A stretch of 5,621 nucleotides of DNA from Candidatus Firestoneibacteriota bacterium (GCA_030635415.1 DAOVYW010000164.1:1-5621), one strand, 5' to 3'; shown: positions 1 to 5,161, numbered from the stretch's first letter. Notes: generated by a model from the sequence alone, not told the origin. Program-made: numbers and translations.

Positions 1-19
1 CGCTACGCTCGGAATGACA
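1..19. repeat. Partial GTCATTCC-type dispersed repeat cut by window edge
   Basis: The window opens with CGCTACGCTCGGAATGACA. Its last nine bases, GGAATGACA, are identical to the right arm of the hairpin repeat at 3805-3840. The reverse complement begins TGTCATTCCGAGCG, a form common among intergenic repeats of many bacteria. Only one arm lies in the window, so the hairpin itself cannot be verified. Confidence is limited by the short shared stretch. Confidence 0.4.
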
Positions 20-125
20 TTCACACGTTTAGAACATTATGACACAATCTCTCGCGGGAAATGAAGAGGGGTCAAGTAGCCGACAATGACAATAATAAAA
101 TTATCCCAAAGGTTACATTTTTTTC

Positions 126-153
126 TTGACAATATATTATCTTATCTTATCAT
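126..153 (+). promoter_or_regulatory. Promoter of the RHH-PilZ operon
   Basis: A perfect -35 hexamer TTGACA lies at 126-131. With a 16-bp spacer it is followed by TATCAT at 148-153, four of six matches to the -10 consensus. Transcription would start near 160, leaving a leader of about 20 bases before the ribosome binding site at 172-179. The surroundings are very AT-rich. The exact -10 is uncertain because the region is a ladder of TATC repeats that offers several registers. Confidence 0.65.
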
Positions 154-170
154 ATCATATATGATATTGT
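129..170. promoter_or_regulatory. Putative operator: TATC ladder, 16-bp palindrome, outer inverted repeat
   Basis: Three layers of symmetry overlap the promoter. TATC recurs at 138, 143, 148 and 153, exactly 5 bp apart. The last copy forms one side of a perfect 16-bp palindrome at 152-167 (ATATCATA/TATGATAT). An outer 7-bp inverted repeat, ACAATAT at 129-135 and ATATTGT at 164-170, encloses the ladder. Ribbon-helix-helix repressors are known to bind short tandem or inverted sites cooperatively and often control their own gene, and the first gene downstream encodes such a protein. Occupancy would cover the -10, and partly the -35. Binding by this protein is inferred. Confidence 0.6.
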
Positions 171-171
171 T

Positions 172-179
172 AAGAGGAG
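172..179 (+). promoter_or_regulatory. Shine-Dalgarno site of the RHH gene
   Basis: AAGAGGAG is a strong Shine-Dalgarno sequence. It stands 3 bases from the ATG at 183 and 6 bases from a second in-frame ATG at 186. The wider spacing is more usual, so the protein may really begin at the second methionine and be 59 residues long. Confidence 0.75.
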
Positions 180-182
180 TGA

Positions 183-365
183 ATGATGATTATTAATTTT
201 TATCTCCCGGAAAACGATTCCCGCTTGATCGACCAGTTAAAAAATGTCTCAGAACAAAAACGCAGGAGTTTTAGTTTTATCGTCCGGGAAGCGCTGGAGT
301 ACTACCTTTTAGATGTTTTGAAATGCCGGGAAAAGACTTCAAAAATAAAGGAGGGTAGAAAATGA
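183..365 (+). CDS. Ribbon-helix-helix (CopG/Arc-type) DNA-binding protein
   Basis: This 60-residue protein has the layout of a ribbon-helix-helix repressor. A short beta strand (IINFYLP, residues 3-9) would pair in the dimer and enter the DNA major groove. A first helix covers about residues 10-27, a turn contains the run KRRS (26-29), and a second helix (about 30-44, FSFIVREALEYYLL) follows. The tail from residue 45 is lysine-rich. The length is typical of the family, which includes plasmid copy-control repressors, type II antitoxins and the AmrZ-like regulators. Its TGA stop (363-365) overlaps the ATG of the PilZ gene (362-364), so the two are translationally coupled. A promoter and operator-like array lie directly upstream, suggesting autoregulation. 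The fold assignment is firm; its target genes are not known from the sequence. Confidence 0.85.
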   Translation: MMIINFYLPENDSRLIDQLKNVSEQKRRSFSFIVREALEYYLLDVLKCREKTSKIKEGRK

Positions 366-751
366 AGCAAATAAAGAAAGGTGATAAGCGTGTTCAGGTT
401 CGTATTCCCTTGTCTTTTACTTACGCGGATGAGAATAACGAACGTCAAATCTCTTCTCGAGGACTGGTCGAAAATATCAGTATTAATGGAATGCAGGTGA
501 ACCTTCCCCTTTCCAAGGAAATATTCGAGCATAATATCATTGATTTTGATCTGGAATTACCCAAACCCTTTTCAACCATTAAGGGACAGGGCGAAATCCG
601 CTGGAAACGCTGGGATGCGGATCAGAATTGTACTACTTGCGGCCTTAAACTGGAACCCATGACGCTTGAACAATTGATGGATATTGATACCATTGTCGAT
701 GAAGTCAACAGCGATGAAATAAAGCATTCCCGGCGTACTCCTAAAATTTGA
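362..751 (+). CDS. PilZ-domain protein, probable c-di-GMP receptor
   Basis: This is a 129-residue, single-domain PilZ protein. It carries both c-di-GMP binding signatures: RxxxR as R10-V-Q-V-R14, and [D/N]xSxxG as N38-I-S-I-N-G43. Between them lies a beta-rich segment, and after them comes the usual barrel ending with GQGEIRW (75-81) and CGLKLEPM (93-100). A charged, probably helical tail follows (about 101-129). PilZ proteins bind cyclic di-GMP in the cytoplasm and pass the signal on by protein contact, typically to control motility, attachment or polysaccharide export. C90 and C93 form a CxxC just before the conserved glycine, which is uncommon in my reading of the family. GGAGGG at 350-355 stands 6 bases before the ATG, inside the end of the RHH gene, and the ATGA overlap indicates one operon. 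The downstream partner cannot be predicted. Confidence 0.9.
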   Translation: MKQIKKGDKRVQVRIPLSFTYADENNERQISSRGLVENISINGMQVNLPLSKEIFEHNIIDFDLELPKPFSTIKGQGEIRWKRWDADQNCTTCGLKLEPMTLEQLMDIDTIVDEVNSDEIKHSRRTPKI

Positions 752-815
752 ATTCCATTATCAGAAGAAATATCGTAATCTATTTATGGTAGCAGAGTTT
801 CAATCTGATATTCGT

Positions 816-841
816 AAGGGCGGGCTTCCATGCCCGCCCTT
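816..841 (+). repeat. GC-rich hairpin repeat, copy 1
   Basis: A perfect 10-bp stem AAGGGCGGGC/GCCCGCCCTT encloses the loop TTCCAT. It lies 64 bases after the PilZ stop and could slow or end transcription, but no run of T follows (CTGTGTAAG), so it is not a standard rho-independent terminator. It is the same element as copy 2 in opposite orientation: both share the loop and a CGTA(A/G)GGGC entry. Confidence 0.75.
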
Positions 842-859
842 CTGTGTAAGATTAATCAT

Positions 860-886
860 GGGCCGGCATGGAAGCCGGCCCCTACG
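860..886 (-). repeat. GC-rich hairpin repeat, copy 2 (inverted)
   Basis: An 8-bp stem GGGCCGGC/GCCGGCCC (860-867, 874-881) encloses the loop ATGGAA, followed by CTACG. Read on the minus strand it gives CGTAGGGGCCGGC, loop TTCCAT, GCCGGCCC, which aligns with copy 1. The one stem pair that differs has changed on both sides, so pairing is kept. Confidence 0.75.
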
Positions 887-910
887 ATTGCCGGAATAAC
901 AAGGTATATT

Positions 911-936
911 GTAGGGGCGGCCCCCTGTGGCCGCCC
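911..936 (+). repeat. GC-rich hairpin repeat, copy 3
   Basis: GTAG at 911-914 leads into an 8-bp stem GGGCGGCC/GGCCGCCC (915-922, 929-936) with loop CCCTGT. Its GTAGGGGC entry matches the minus-strand reading of copy 2, so GCCCCTAC at 878-885 and GTAGGGGC at 911-918 form a longer inverted repeat between the two copies. Together, copies 1 to 3 make an alternating cluster like the mosaic elements built from REP sequences. No REP-associated transposase is in the window. Confidence 0.7.
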
Positions 937-958
937 GGATGTATGATATTAAATCCAT

Positions 959-993
959 GGGCAGGCCCACTGCGCCTGCCCCAGCGCGTGGGG
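959..993 (+). promoter_or_regulatory. Structured leader in front of lgt
   Basis: A hairpin GGGCAGGC/GCCTGCCC (959-966, 974-981, 7-base loop) ends 21 bases before the TTG start. The only Shine-Dalgarno-like stretch is TGGGG at 989-993, 9 bases from the start. That stretch can pair with CCCCA at 979-983, which uses part of the right arm of the first hairpin, so the two structures exclude each other. Whether this controls translation is inference. TATGAT at 942-947 resembles a -10 box but no -35 stands at the right distance. Confidence 0.35.
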
Positions 994-1002
994 TAAATTC
1001 AC

Positions 1003-1821
1003 TTGAAAACCACCTATTGGATACATAATCTTGATCCCGTGGCCCTGCATATTTGGGGCAACTTTGGCATCCGGTATTATGGCCTGGCTTATCTCCTGGC
1101 TTTTGGAATCGGTTATTATTTCCTGACGTACTTGCGCCGGAAAGGTAAATCCCCCCTCAACTCCGATCAGGAATCTACGGCCTTGACCGCCCTGCTCCTG
1201 GGCGTGATAGCCGGCGGTCGCCTGGGATATATCATTTTGTATGATTTCAGCCAGGCCCTGCATAATCCCTTGATTATTTTTAAAGTATGGGAAGGCGGCA
1301 TGTCAAGCCATGGGGGCTTTGCCGGGGTTTTAATCGCCTGCTGGTGGATCACACGCCGGTTTCATATATCCTTTTTTAGGTTTAGCGATCTTTTATGCGT
1401 GCTGACTCCTCCCGGACTTTTTTTAGTCCGCCTGGCCAACTTCATCAATGGCGAGTTATGGGGTAAAATCACCACCGTCCCCTGGGCCGTAATCTTTCCC
1501 CAGAGCGTGCCGCACGGAACTTTGCCGGCTCATATTCCGCCGCCGCATCCATCCCAGCTTTATGAAGCTGCGCTTGAAGGCGCCTTGCTCCTGCTCTTTA
1601 CCCAGTGGCGTGTAAGGCGAACTCCCGTACTCTCTTCTCCCGGCCGGCTAAGCGGCGAATTCTTGATCCTATATGCCCTGGCCCGTATTATGGCAGAGCA
1701 ATTCCGTGAGCCCGACGCTTCCCTGATATTCGGTATGAGTCGCGGGATTTTTTATACTCTTCTGCTGGCACTCCTGGGAGGCATTTTCCTTCGTTATTCC
1801 CATGCTAAAAGAAAACGCTGA
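1003..1821 (+). CDS. lgt: Prolipoprotein diacylglyceryl transferase
   Basis: Lgt is an inner-membrane enzyme. It transfers diacylglycerol from phosphatidylglycerol to the lipobox cysteine of prelipoproteins, the first step of lipoprotein maturation, before signal peptidase II acts. The 272-residue protein has about seven hydrophobic segments (near 23-43, 58-80, 104-117, 128-147, 189-201, 216-231 and 248-264). Family signatures are present: GNFGIRYYGLAY (19-30), MSSHGGFAG (100-108), RLANFINGELWG (143-154), HPSQLYEA (182-189) and ARIMAEQFREPD (227-238). H103, R143, N146 and E151 carry the same numbers as the catalytic residues I recall for the E. coli enzyme. The signature glycine before NF is alanine here (A145). 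TTG at 1003 is the start: an in-frame TAA at 994-996 rules out an earlier one, and the N-terminus matches the family. Length is normal and the gene appears intact. Confidence 0.96.
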   Translation: MKTTYWIHNLDPVALHIWGNFGIRYYGLAYLLAFGIGYYFLTYLRRKGKSPLNSDQESTALTALLLGVIAGGRLGYIILYDFSQALHNPLIIFKVWEGGMSSHGGFAGVLIACWWITRRFHISFFRFSDLLCVLTPPGLFLVRLANFINGELWGKITTVPWAVIFPQSVPHGTLPAHIPPPHPSQLYEAALEGALLLLFTQWRVRRTPVLSSPGRLSGEFLILYALARIMAEQFREPDASLIFGMSRGIFYTLLLALLGGIFLRYSHAKRKR

Positions 1822-1902
1822 ATCTCGCTCGGATTAAAAATCTCCGCCAACACAGTCTCTGAGAACAGAGGTTAAGCGAAGGTGGGAGTATATCACCCAC
1901 GG

Positions 1903-1936
1903 GTTGTAGGGGCCTTTAATTAAACGCCCCTACAAC
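1903..1936. repeat. GTAGGGGC palindromic repeat between lgt and glnS
   Basis: A perfect 11-bp stem GTTGTAGGGGC/GCCCCTACAAC (1903-1913, 1926-1936) surrounds a 12-base loop whose core TTTAATTAAA is itself palindromic. It shares the GTAGGGGC entry with copies 2 and 3 at 860-936. A smaller stem GTGGG/CCCAC (1882-1886, 1896-1900) precedes it. It may mark the end of the lgt transcript, but no T-run follows. The rest of 1822-1986 shows nothing further to me. Confidence 0.65.
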
Positions 1937-1986
1937 TGCCGTTTATTTTACAACCACCGGCCAATATATTACTACAAATCATTATC

Positions 1987-2015
1987 TTTACATTTTTTAA
2001 TTATACTCATATAAT
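1987..2015 (+). promoter_or_regulatory. Promoter of glnS
   Basis: TTTACA at 1987-1992 (five of six matches to the -35 consensus) is separated by exactly 17 bases from a perfect TATAAT at 2010-2015. Transcription would start near 2022 and give a short leader of about 26 bases with AGAGG at 2035-2039. This is one of the clearest sigma-70-type promoters in the window. It implies that glnS is expressed independently of lgt. Confidence 0.8.
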
Positions 2016-2047
2016 GCAGGACAATATTCTTTACAGAGGTTAAAAAA

Positions 2048-3760
2048 ATGTCTGAAAATGAAAACCCGGTGCCTATCAAACCCCAAAAATCCCTTGATTT
2101 TATACGAAAAAAAATCTTGGAAGATGTTAAAAATGGCAGAAATCACGGACAGGTCACTACCCGCTTCCCGCCGGAACCAAACGGCTATCTCCATATCGGC
2201 CACGCCAAGTCCATCTGCCTTAATTTCGGCGTGGCCGCCGAATATGGTGGCGTCTGTCATTTGCGCTTTGACGACACTAATCCCGAAAAAGAAGACCAGG
2301 AATATATTGAATCCATCCAGGAGGATGTGCAATGGCTGGGTTTCGATTGGGACCGGCATCTTTATTGTTCCTCTGATTATTTTGAAAAGTTTTATCAATA
2401 CGCGATTGAGCTTATCCAACGAGGAAAGGCCTATGTCTGCAGCCTGAGTCCCCAGGAAACCCGGGAGTACCGCGGCACCCTGACCCGGCCCGGAAAGGAT
2501 AGCCCCTATCGTACCCGTTCGGTCGAGGAAAATCTCGACCTTTTTAAACGGATGCGCCAGGGAGAATTTCCTGATGGGACCTGCGCCCTGCGGGCCAAAA
2601 TCAACATGGCTCACCCCAATATCGCCATGCGCGATCCCGCGCTCTATCGCATTCGGCATGCCGCTCATCATAGAACCGACCGGCAGTGGTGTATTTACCC
2701 CATGTACGACTTCGCCCATTGTCTCTCGGATTCCATAGAAAAAATCACCCATTCCCTGTGCACCCTGGAATTTGAAGACCGGCGTCCGCTCTATGATTGG
2801 ATACTCGACGCATTGGAAGTCGAGTGCCACCCGCAGCAAGTCGAGTTCGCCCGGCTGTCTCTTACCTACACTATTCTGAGCAAGCGGAAATTGCTTCACC
2901 TGGTAAACGATAAACACGTGAGCGGATGGGATGATCCCAGAATGCCGACTATCTCCGGCCTGCGAAGACGCGGGGTTCCCCCGGAGGCGATCCGTAATTT
3001 CTGCGGACATATCGGCGTAGATAAAACAAATAGTATTATTGATATAGGTATGCTTGAATATTATGTCCGCGAATATCTGAATAAAAAAAGCCCGCGGGTT
3101 ATGGTCGTACTACGCCCCCTTAAAGTAGTAATCGATAATTATCCCAACGACCAAGTAGAAGAGTTGGAAGCAGAGAATAATCCGGAAGATCCGCGCACCG
3201 GGACACGCAAAGTGCCTTTTTCCCGTGTAATATATATTGAACAGGAAGACTTTCAGGAAAACCCGCCCCCGAAATATTTCCGCCTGGTTCCCGGGCGCGA
3301 AGTAAGATTGAAACATGCTTATTATATTACCTGCCAAAACATAGTAAAAGATGAAACTACCGGAGAAATAATCGAGCTGCATTGCAGCTATGATCCGGAA
3401 TCGCGGGGCGGAGGCACGCCGGACGGACGTAAAGTAAAAAGCACTCTTCACTGGGTTTCAGCCGCCCATGCCCTTGATATTGAAGTAAATATGTGTGACC
3501 ACTTATTTTCCAAACCAAACCCGGAAAAGGTTGAGGAAGGAACCGACTTCAAGGACAATCTCAACCCTCATTCTCTCCTGAGACTTAAGGCTTGCAAGGC
3601 CGAACCCGGACTGGAGGGCGCTTCACCGGGAAACCGGTATCAGTTCCTGCGGCATGGGTATTTCTGTGTCGATCCTGATTCCATGAAAGATAATTTGATC
3701 TTCAACCGCACGGTCTCGCTACGGGATACCTGGGTAAAAATCAAGCAAAAAACCAAATAA
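2048..3760 (+). CDS. glnS: Glutaminyl-tRNA synthetase
   Basis: GlnRS charges tRNA-Gln with glutamine using ATP, in the cytoplasm. The 570-residue protein is a class I synthetase collinear with the E. coli enzyme (about 554 residues). The Rossmann domain starts with TTRFPPEPNGYLHIGHAKSI (37-56), including the HIGH box (49-52). Then come LRFDDTNPEKED (72-83), YRGTLTRPGKDSPYR (141-155), CIYPMYDFAHCLSDSIE (215-231) and THSLCTLEFEDRRPLYDW (234-251). These separate it from GluRS. The KMSKS loop reads ILSKRKL (276-282), with leucine in place of the usual methionine. The C-terminal half, from about 345, is the two-barrel anticodon-binding region with RKVPFSRVIYIE (387-398), GRKVKSTLHWVSAAHA (460-475) and FNRTVSLRDTW (552-562). 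AGAGG stands 8 bases before the ATG. A complete GlnRS implies direct charging rather than sole reliance on the Glu-tRNA amidotransferase route. Confidence 0.98.
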   Translation: MSENENPVPIKPQKSLDFIRKKILEDVKNGRNHGQVTTRFPPEPNGYLHIGHAKSICLNFGVAAEYGGVCHLRFDDTNPEKEDQEYIESIQEDVQWLGFDWDRHLYCSSDYFEKFYQYAIELIQRGKAYVCSLSPQETREYRGTLTRPGKDSPYRTRSVEENLDLFKRMRQGEFPDGTCALRAKINMAHPNIAMRDPALYRIRHAAHHRTDRQWCIYPMYDFAHCLSDSIEKITHSLCTLEFEDRRPLYDWILDALEVECHPQQVEFARLSLTYTILSKRKLLHLVNDKHVSGWDDPRMPTISGLRRRGVPPEAIRNFCGHIGVDKTNSIIDIGMLEYYVREYLNKKSPRVMVVLRPLKVVIDNYPNDQVEELEAENNPEDPRTGTRKVPFSRVIYIEQEDFQENPPPKYFRLVPGREVRLKHAYYITCQNIVKDETTGEIIELHCSYDPESRGGGTPDGRKVKSTLHWVSAAHALDIEVNMCDHLFSKPNPEKVEEGTDFKDNLNPHSLLRLKACKAEPGLEGASPGNRYQFLRHGYFCVDPDSMKDNLIFNRTVSLRDTWVKIKQKTK

Positions 3761-3804
3761 AAAGGGATTAGTGTCGTATTTCATAAGTGCATTGAATTTA
3801 TGTT

Positions 3805-3840
3805 TTGTCATTCCGGCATGCTTGCAGCCGGGAATGACAA
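3805..3840. repeat. GTCATTCC hairpin repeat in convergent spacer
   Basis: A long stem is formed by TTGTCATTCCGGC (3805-3817) and GCCGGGAATGACAA (3827-3840), with one bulged G, and the inner bases TGC/GCA can extend it. It sits between the ends of glnS and the minus-strand glycosyltransferase and may act as a two-way transcription barrier. Neither side has a proper T-run directly after the stem, so I call it a repeat rather than a terminator. The half-copy at 1-19 shares GGAATGACA. Confidence 0.65.
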
Positions 3841-3882
3841 CCTAAAAAACAGACTAAATGCTCAGGCTCCTAGAAGAACCTA

Positions 3883-4722
3883 TTATATTCCAGAGGAAAA
3901 TAATGACCGCCAGAATGACTTCCGGGGCAAGGGATCCGGAACCAGACCGGCTTGGCTCTGATGTTTTCGCAATAATTCCCGGTCCTCGGGATGACCTCCC
4001 CAATATTGGTTGAATCGTTTCAGGTCTTTTTCCTGTTGTGCGGAATTTTTCGGCAGGCTGCCCCGGGTTATCTTTCCCGGATGGTAAACCGGACAGGGCA
4101 CGGTAAAACGAGCCGCTCCGGTTAGTGCAATTTTCCACAAGAAATCGTCCGAAGCGCAGATATTCTTATATTCCACATCCCAGCCATTTACTTTTTGAAA
4201 TAATTTTTTTGAACACATCCAGCAGGAACCGGTAGCGCGGTATTTTTCTAACGGAGCCCGCATACCGCTGTTTTTCAAATAATGCATTTTTTTAGAGGTG
4301 ATATCCTGTGACGAAGTAAAAAAAGTCCTGCCTAATTTTTTCTGAATCCATGGCCAGTTGGGTGAGATCATGGCTCCGGGATGGCGCGATATCCAGCTTT
4401 TCAGAATCGAAAAGCTGGATGGTCCGAATATTATATCATTATCAGCCTGGAGTATTACATCTCCCTTCGCAAGCTTAACTCCCTGGTTGACCGCCTGGGC
4501 CACTCCCCGGTTTTCCGGGAAGGCATGATAATGCAGGCCTAAAAAATTAGCATTTCTTTTCAGCGGAAAGTTTTGGACTAAATCCGGCGTGGAATCGCTG
4601 GAACCATTATCTATGAATACTAACTCAAAGGGCACATCCGCGCATTCGGGATCAGCCAGGCTGGTTAGCAGCATTTCCGTGAAATGCTGCTGATTATAGG
4701 CCATGGATATTAAAGATATCAT
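3883..4722 (-). CDS. Family 2 (GT-A fold) glycosyltransferase
   Basis: This 279-residue protein has the order of motifs of a GT2 inverting glycosyltransferase, of the rhamnosyltransferase-like type. The start MISLISMAYNQQ (1-12) is the usual first strand. FELVFIDNGSSDST (32-45) is the nucleotide-binding loop. NRGVAQAVNQGVKLAKGDVI (71-90) leads to the metal-binding DxD as D94-N-D96. GSCWMCSKKLFQKVNGWD (165-182) and ASDDFLW (190-196) carry the acceptor side and the likely catalytic aspartate, with H214 in VYHPGK as a possible further metal ligand. There is no signal peptide or membrane segment, so it is cytoplasmic or peripheral. It probably adds a sugar to a surface polysaccharide, glycolipid or glycoprotein; donor and acceptor cannot be read. 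A modest AAGG (4728-4731) stands 5 bases before the ATG. It is alone, without polysaccharide genes in view. Confidence 0.88.
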   Translation of the reverse strand: MISLISMAYNQQHFTEMLLTSLADPECADVPFELVFIDNGSSDSTPDLVQNFPLKRNANFLGLHYHAFPENRGVAQAVNQGVKLAKGDVILQADNDIIFGPSSFSILKSWISRHPGAMISPNWPWIQKKLGRTFFTSSQDITSKKMHYLKNSGMRAPLEKYRATGSCWMCSKKLFQKVNGWDVEYKNICASDDFLWKIALTGAARFTVPCPVYHPGKITRGSLPKNSAQQEKDLKRFNQYWGGHPEDRELLRKHQSQAGLVPDPLPRKSFWRSLFSSGI

Positions 4723-4797
4723 ATTTACCTTAGTTTAAAAAATTCACGCGATATTATGCGAGGTGGACGCTAAAATGCCAGCCGTCTCCGGCAATTT

Positions 4798-4992
4798 TTA
4801 TAATCCCAAAACAAGTCTTAACCCTTCTTCTATCTTAGCCATAGCTTCATCATCCATGCTGCCAACATACGCCAGAAATCTCGATTTATCAACTGCTCTG
4901 ATTTGATCAACAACTGCAATGGCTTTCTGTTTCATACATTGAACCCCAATTGCCAAATATGGTCGTTCTGTCCCGGAACTGGAAAATAGTAG
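4798..4992 (-). pseudogene. C-terminal remnant of a MazF/PemK-type toxin
   Basis: On the minus strand an open frame ends at the TAA at 4798-4800. It encodes a segment containing RPYLAIGV, then AIAVVDQIRAVDKSRF, and ends MDDEAMAKIEEGLRLVLGL. This matches the C-terminal half of the MazF/PemK mRNA endonucleases; Bacillus EndoA, for example, has EQIRTIDKQRL followed by a DDE-rich helix in the same places. About 65 codons can be aligned at most. The N-terminal half, with the usual start and first active-site strand, is absent: reading upstream runs straight into the rRNA terminator at 5000-5036. The first ATG inside (4933-4935) would leave 45 residues and has no Shine-Dalgarno site. No antitoxin gene is visible. 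The family call is from remembered motifs; loss of function is inferred from the missing half. Confidence 0.75.
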
Positions 4993-4999
4993 CCGGCAT

Positions 5000-5036
5000 A
5001 AAAAAAGGCCCTGCGGAATTTCTCCACAGGGCCTTT
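5000..5036 (-). terminator. Rho-independent terminator of the rRNA operon
   Basis: Read on the minus strand, a 10-bp perfect stem AAAGGCCCTG/CAGGGCCTTT (5027-5036 with 5004-5013) is extended by GGA/TCC after one mismatch. It is followed by an unbroken run of seven T (5000-5006, the first three within the stem). It begins about 11 bases after the 5S gene, exactly where an rRNA operon should end. Confidence 0.93.
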
Positions 5037-5046
5037 CGTATTTAAT

Positions 5047-5161
5047 TCCGGCAGCGACCTACTTTCCCACATAGTTGCCCATGCAGTATCATCGGCGCAG
5101 GAAGGCTTAACTACCGTGTTCGGGATGGGAACGGGTGTATCCCTTCCGCCATGGCTACCGA
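5047..5161 (-). rRNA. rrf: 5S ribosomal RNA
   Basis: The minus strand from about 5160 reads CGGTAGCCATGGCGG and so on to a 3' end in GTCGCTGCCGG. The two ends pair as helix I: CGGTAGC (5154-5160) with GCTGCCG (5049-5055), with one G-U pair. The conserved loop C segment CCCATCCCGAAC lies at 5118-5129. The core is 112 bases, close to normal. The exact ends may differ by a few bases. It lies about 50 bases after the 23S gene, and no tRNA occurs between them. Confidence 0.95.

Noticed and set aside
302..532. A 76-codon minus-strand frame across the RHH-PilZ junction
   Set aside because: Both sense-strand genes are well supported, and the translated sequence has no recognisable features.
816..841. 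Rho-independent terminator for the RHH-PilZ operon
   Set aside because: The stem is excellent but no T-run follows, and the same element occurs again in inverted orientation, so it is better described as a repeat.
816..981. CRISPR-like array from the regular GC-rich repeats
   Set aside because: The units are palindromes of differing sequence, alternate in orientation and are separated by uneven gaps. No cas gene is present.
949..1352. Minus-strand open frames of 104 and 61 codons over the start of lgt
   Set aside because: They are antisense to conserved Lgt sequence and show no recognisable protein motifs or ribosome binding site.
1850..2047. T-box or other riboswitch controlling glnS
   Set aside because: No T-box core motif is present, and the likely transcript start near 2022 leaves a leader of only about 26 bases.
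1997..3010. A 337-codon open frame on the minus strand inside glnS
   Set aside because: It lies opposite a complete, strongly recognisable GlnRS. Its translation has no family motifs, and it is explained by the codon bias of the sense strand.
3864..3881. Possible terminator for the glycosyltransferase on the minus strand
   Set aside because: The 6-bp stem contains a G-U pair, and the nearest T-run begins about 13 bases beyond it, too far for a standard terminator.
3854..4138. A 94-codon minus-strand frame overlapping the glycosyltransferase 3' half
   Set aside because: It is a shifted frame on the same strand as the real GT2 gene, with low-complexity content and no family motifs.
4781..4800. 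Small terminator-like hairpin GCCG-TCTC-CGGC followed by AATTTTTA on the plus strand
   Set aside because: The stem is only 4 bp, and no plus-strand gene lies upstream to be terminated.
4912..4999. Small minus-strand ORF from the ATG at 4997-4999
   Set aside because: It yields about 30 residues of unrecognisable sequence in a different frame from the toxin-like reading, and it starts on the terminator T-run.
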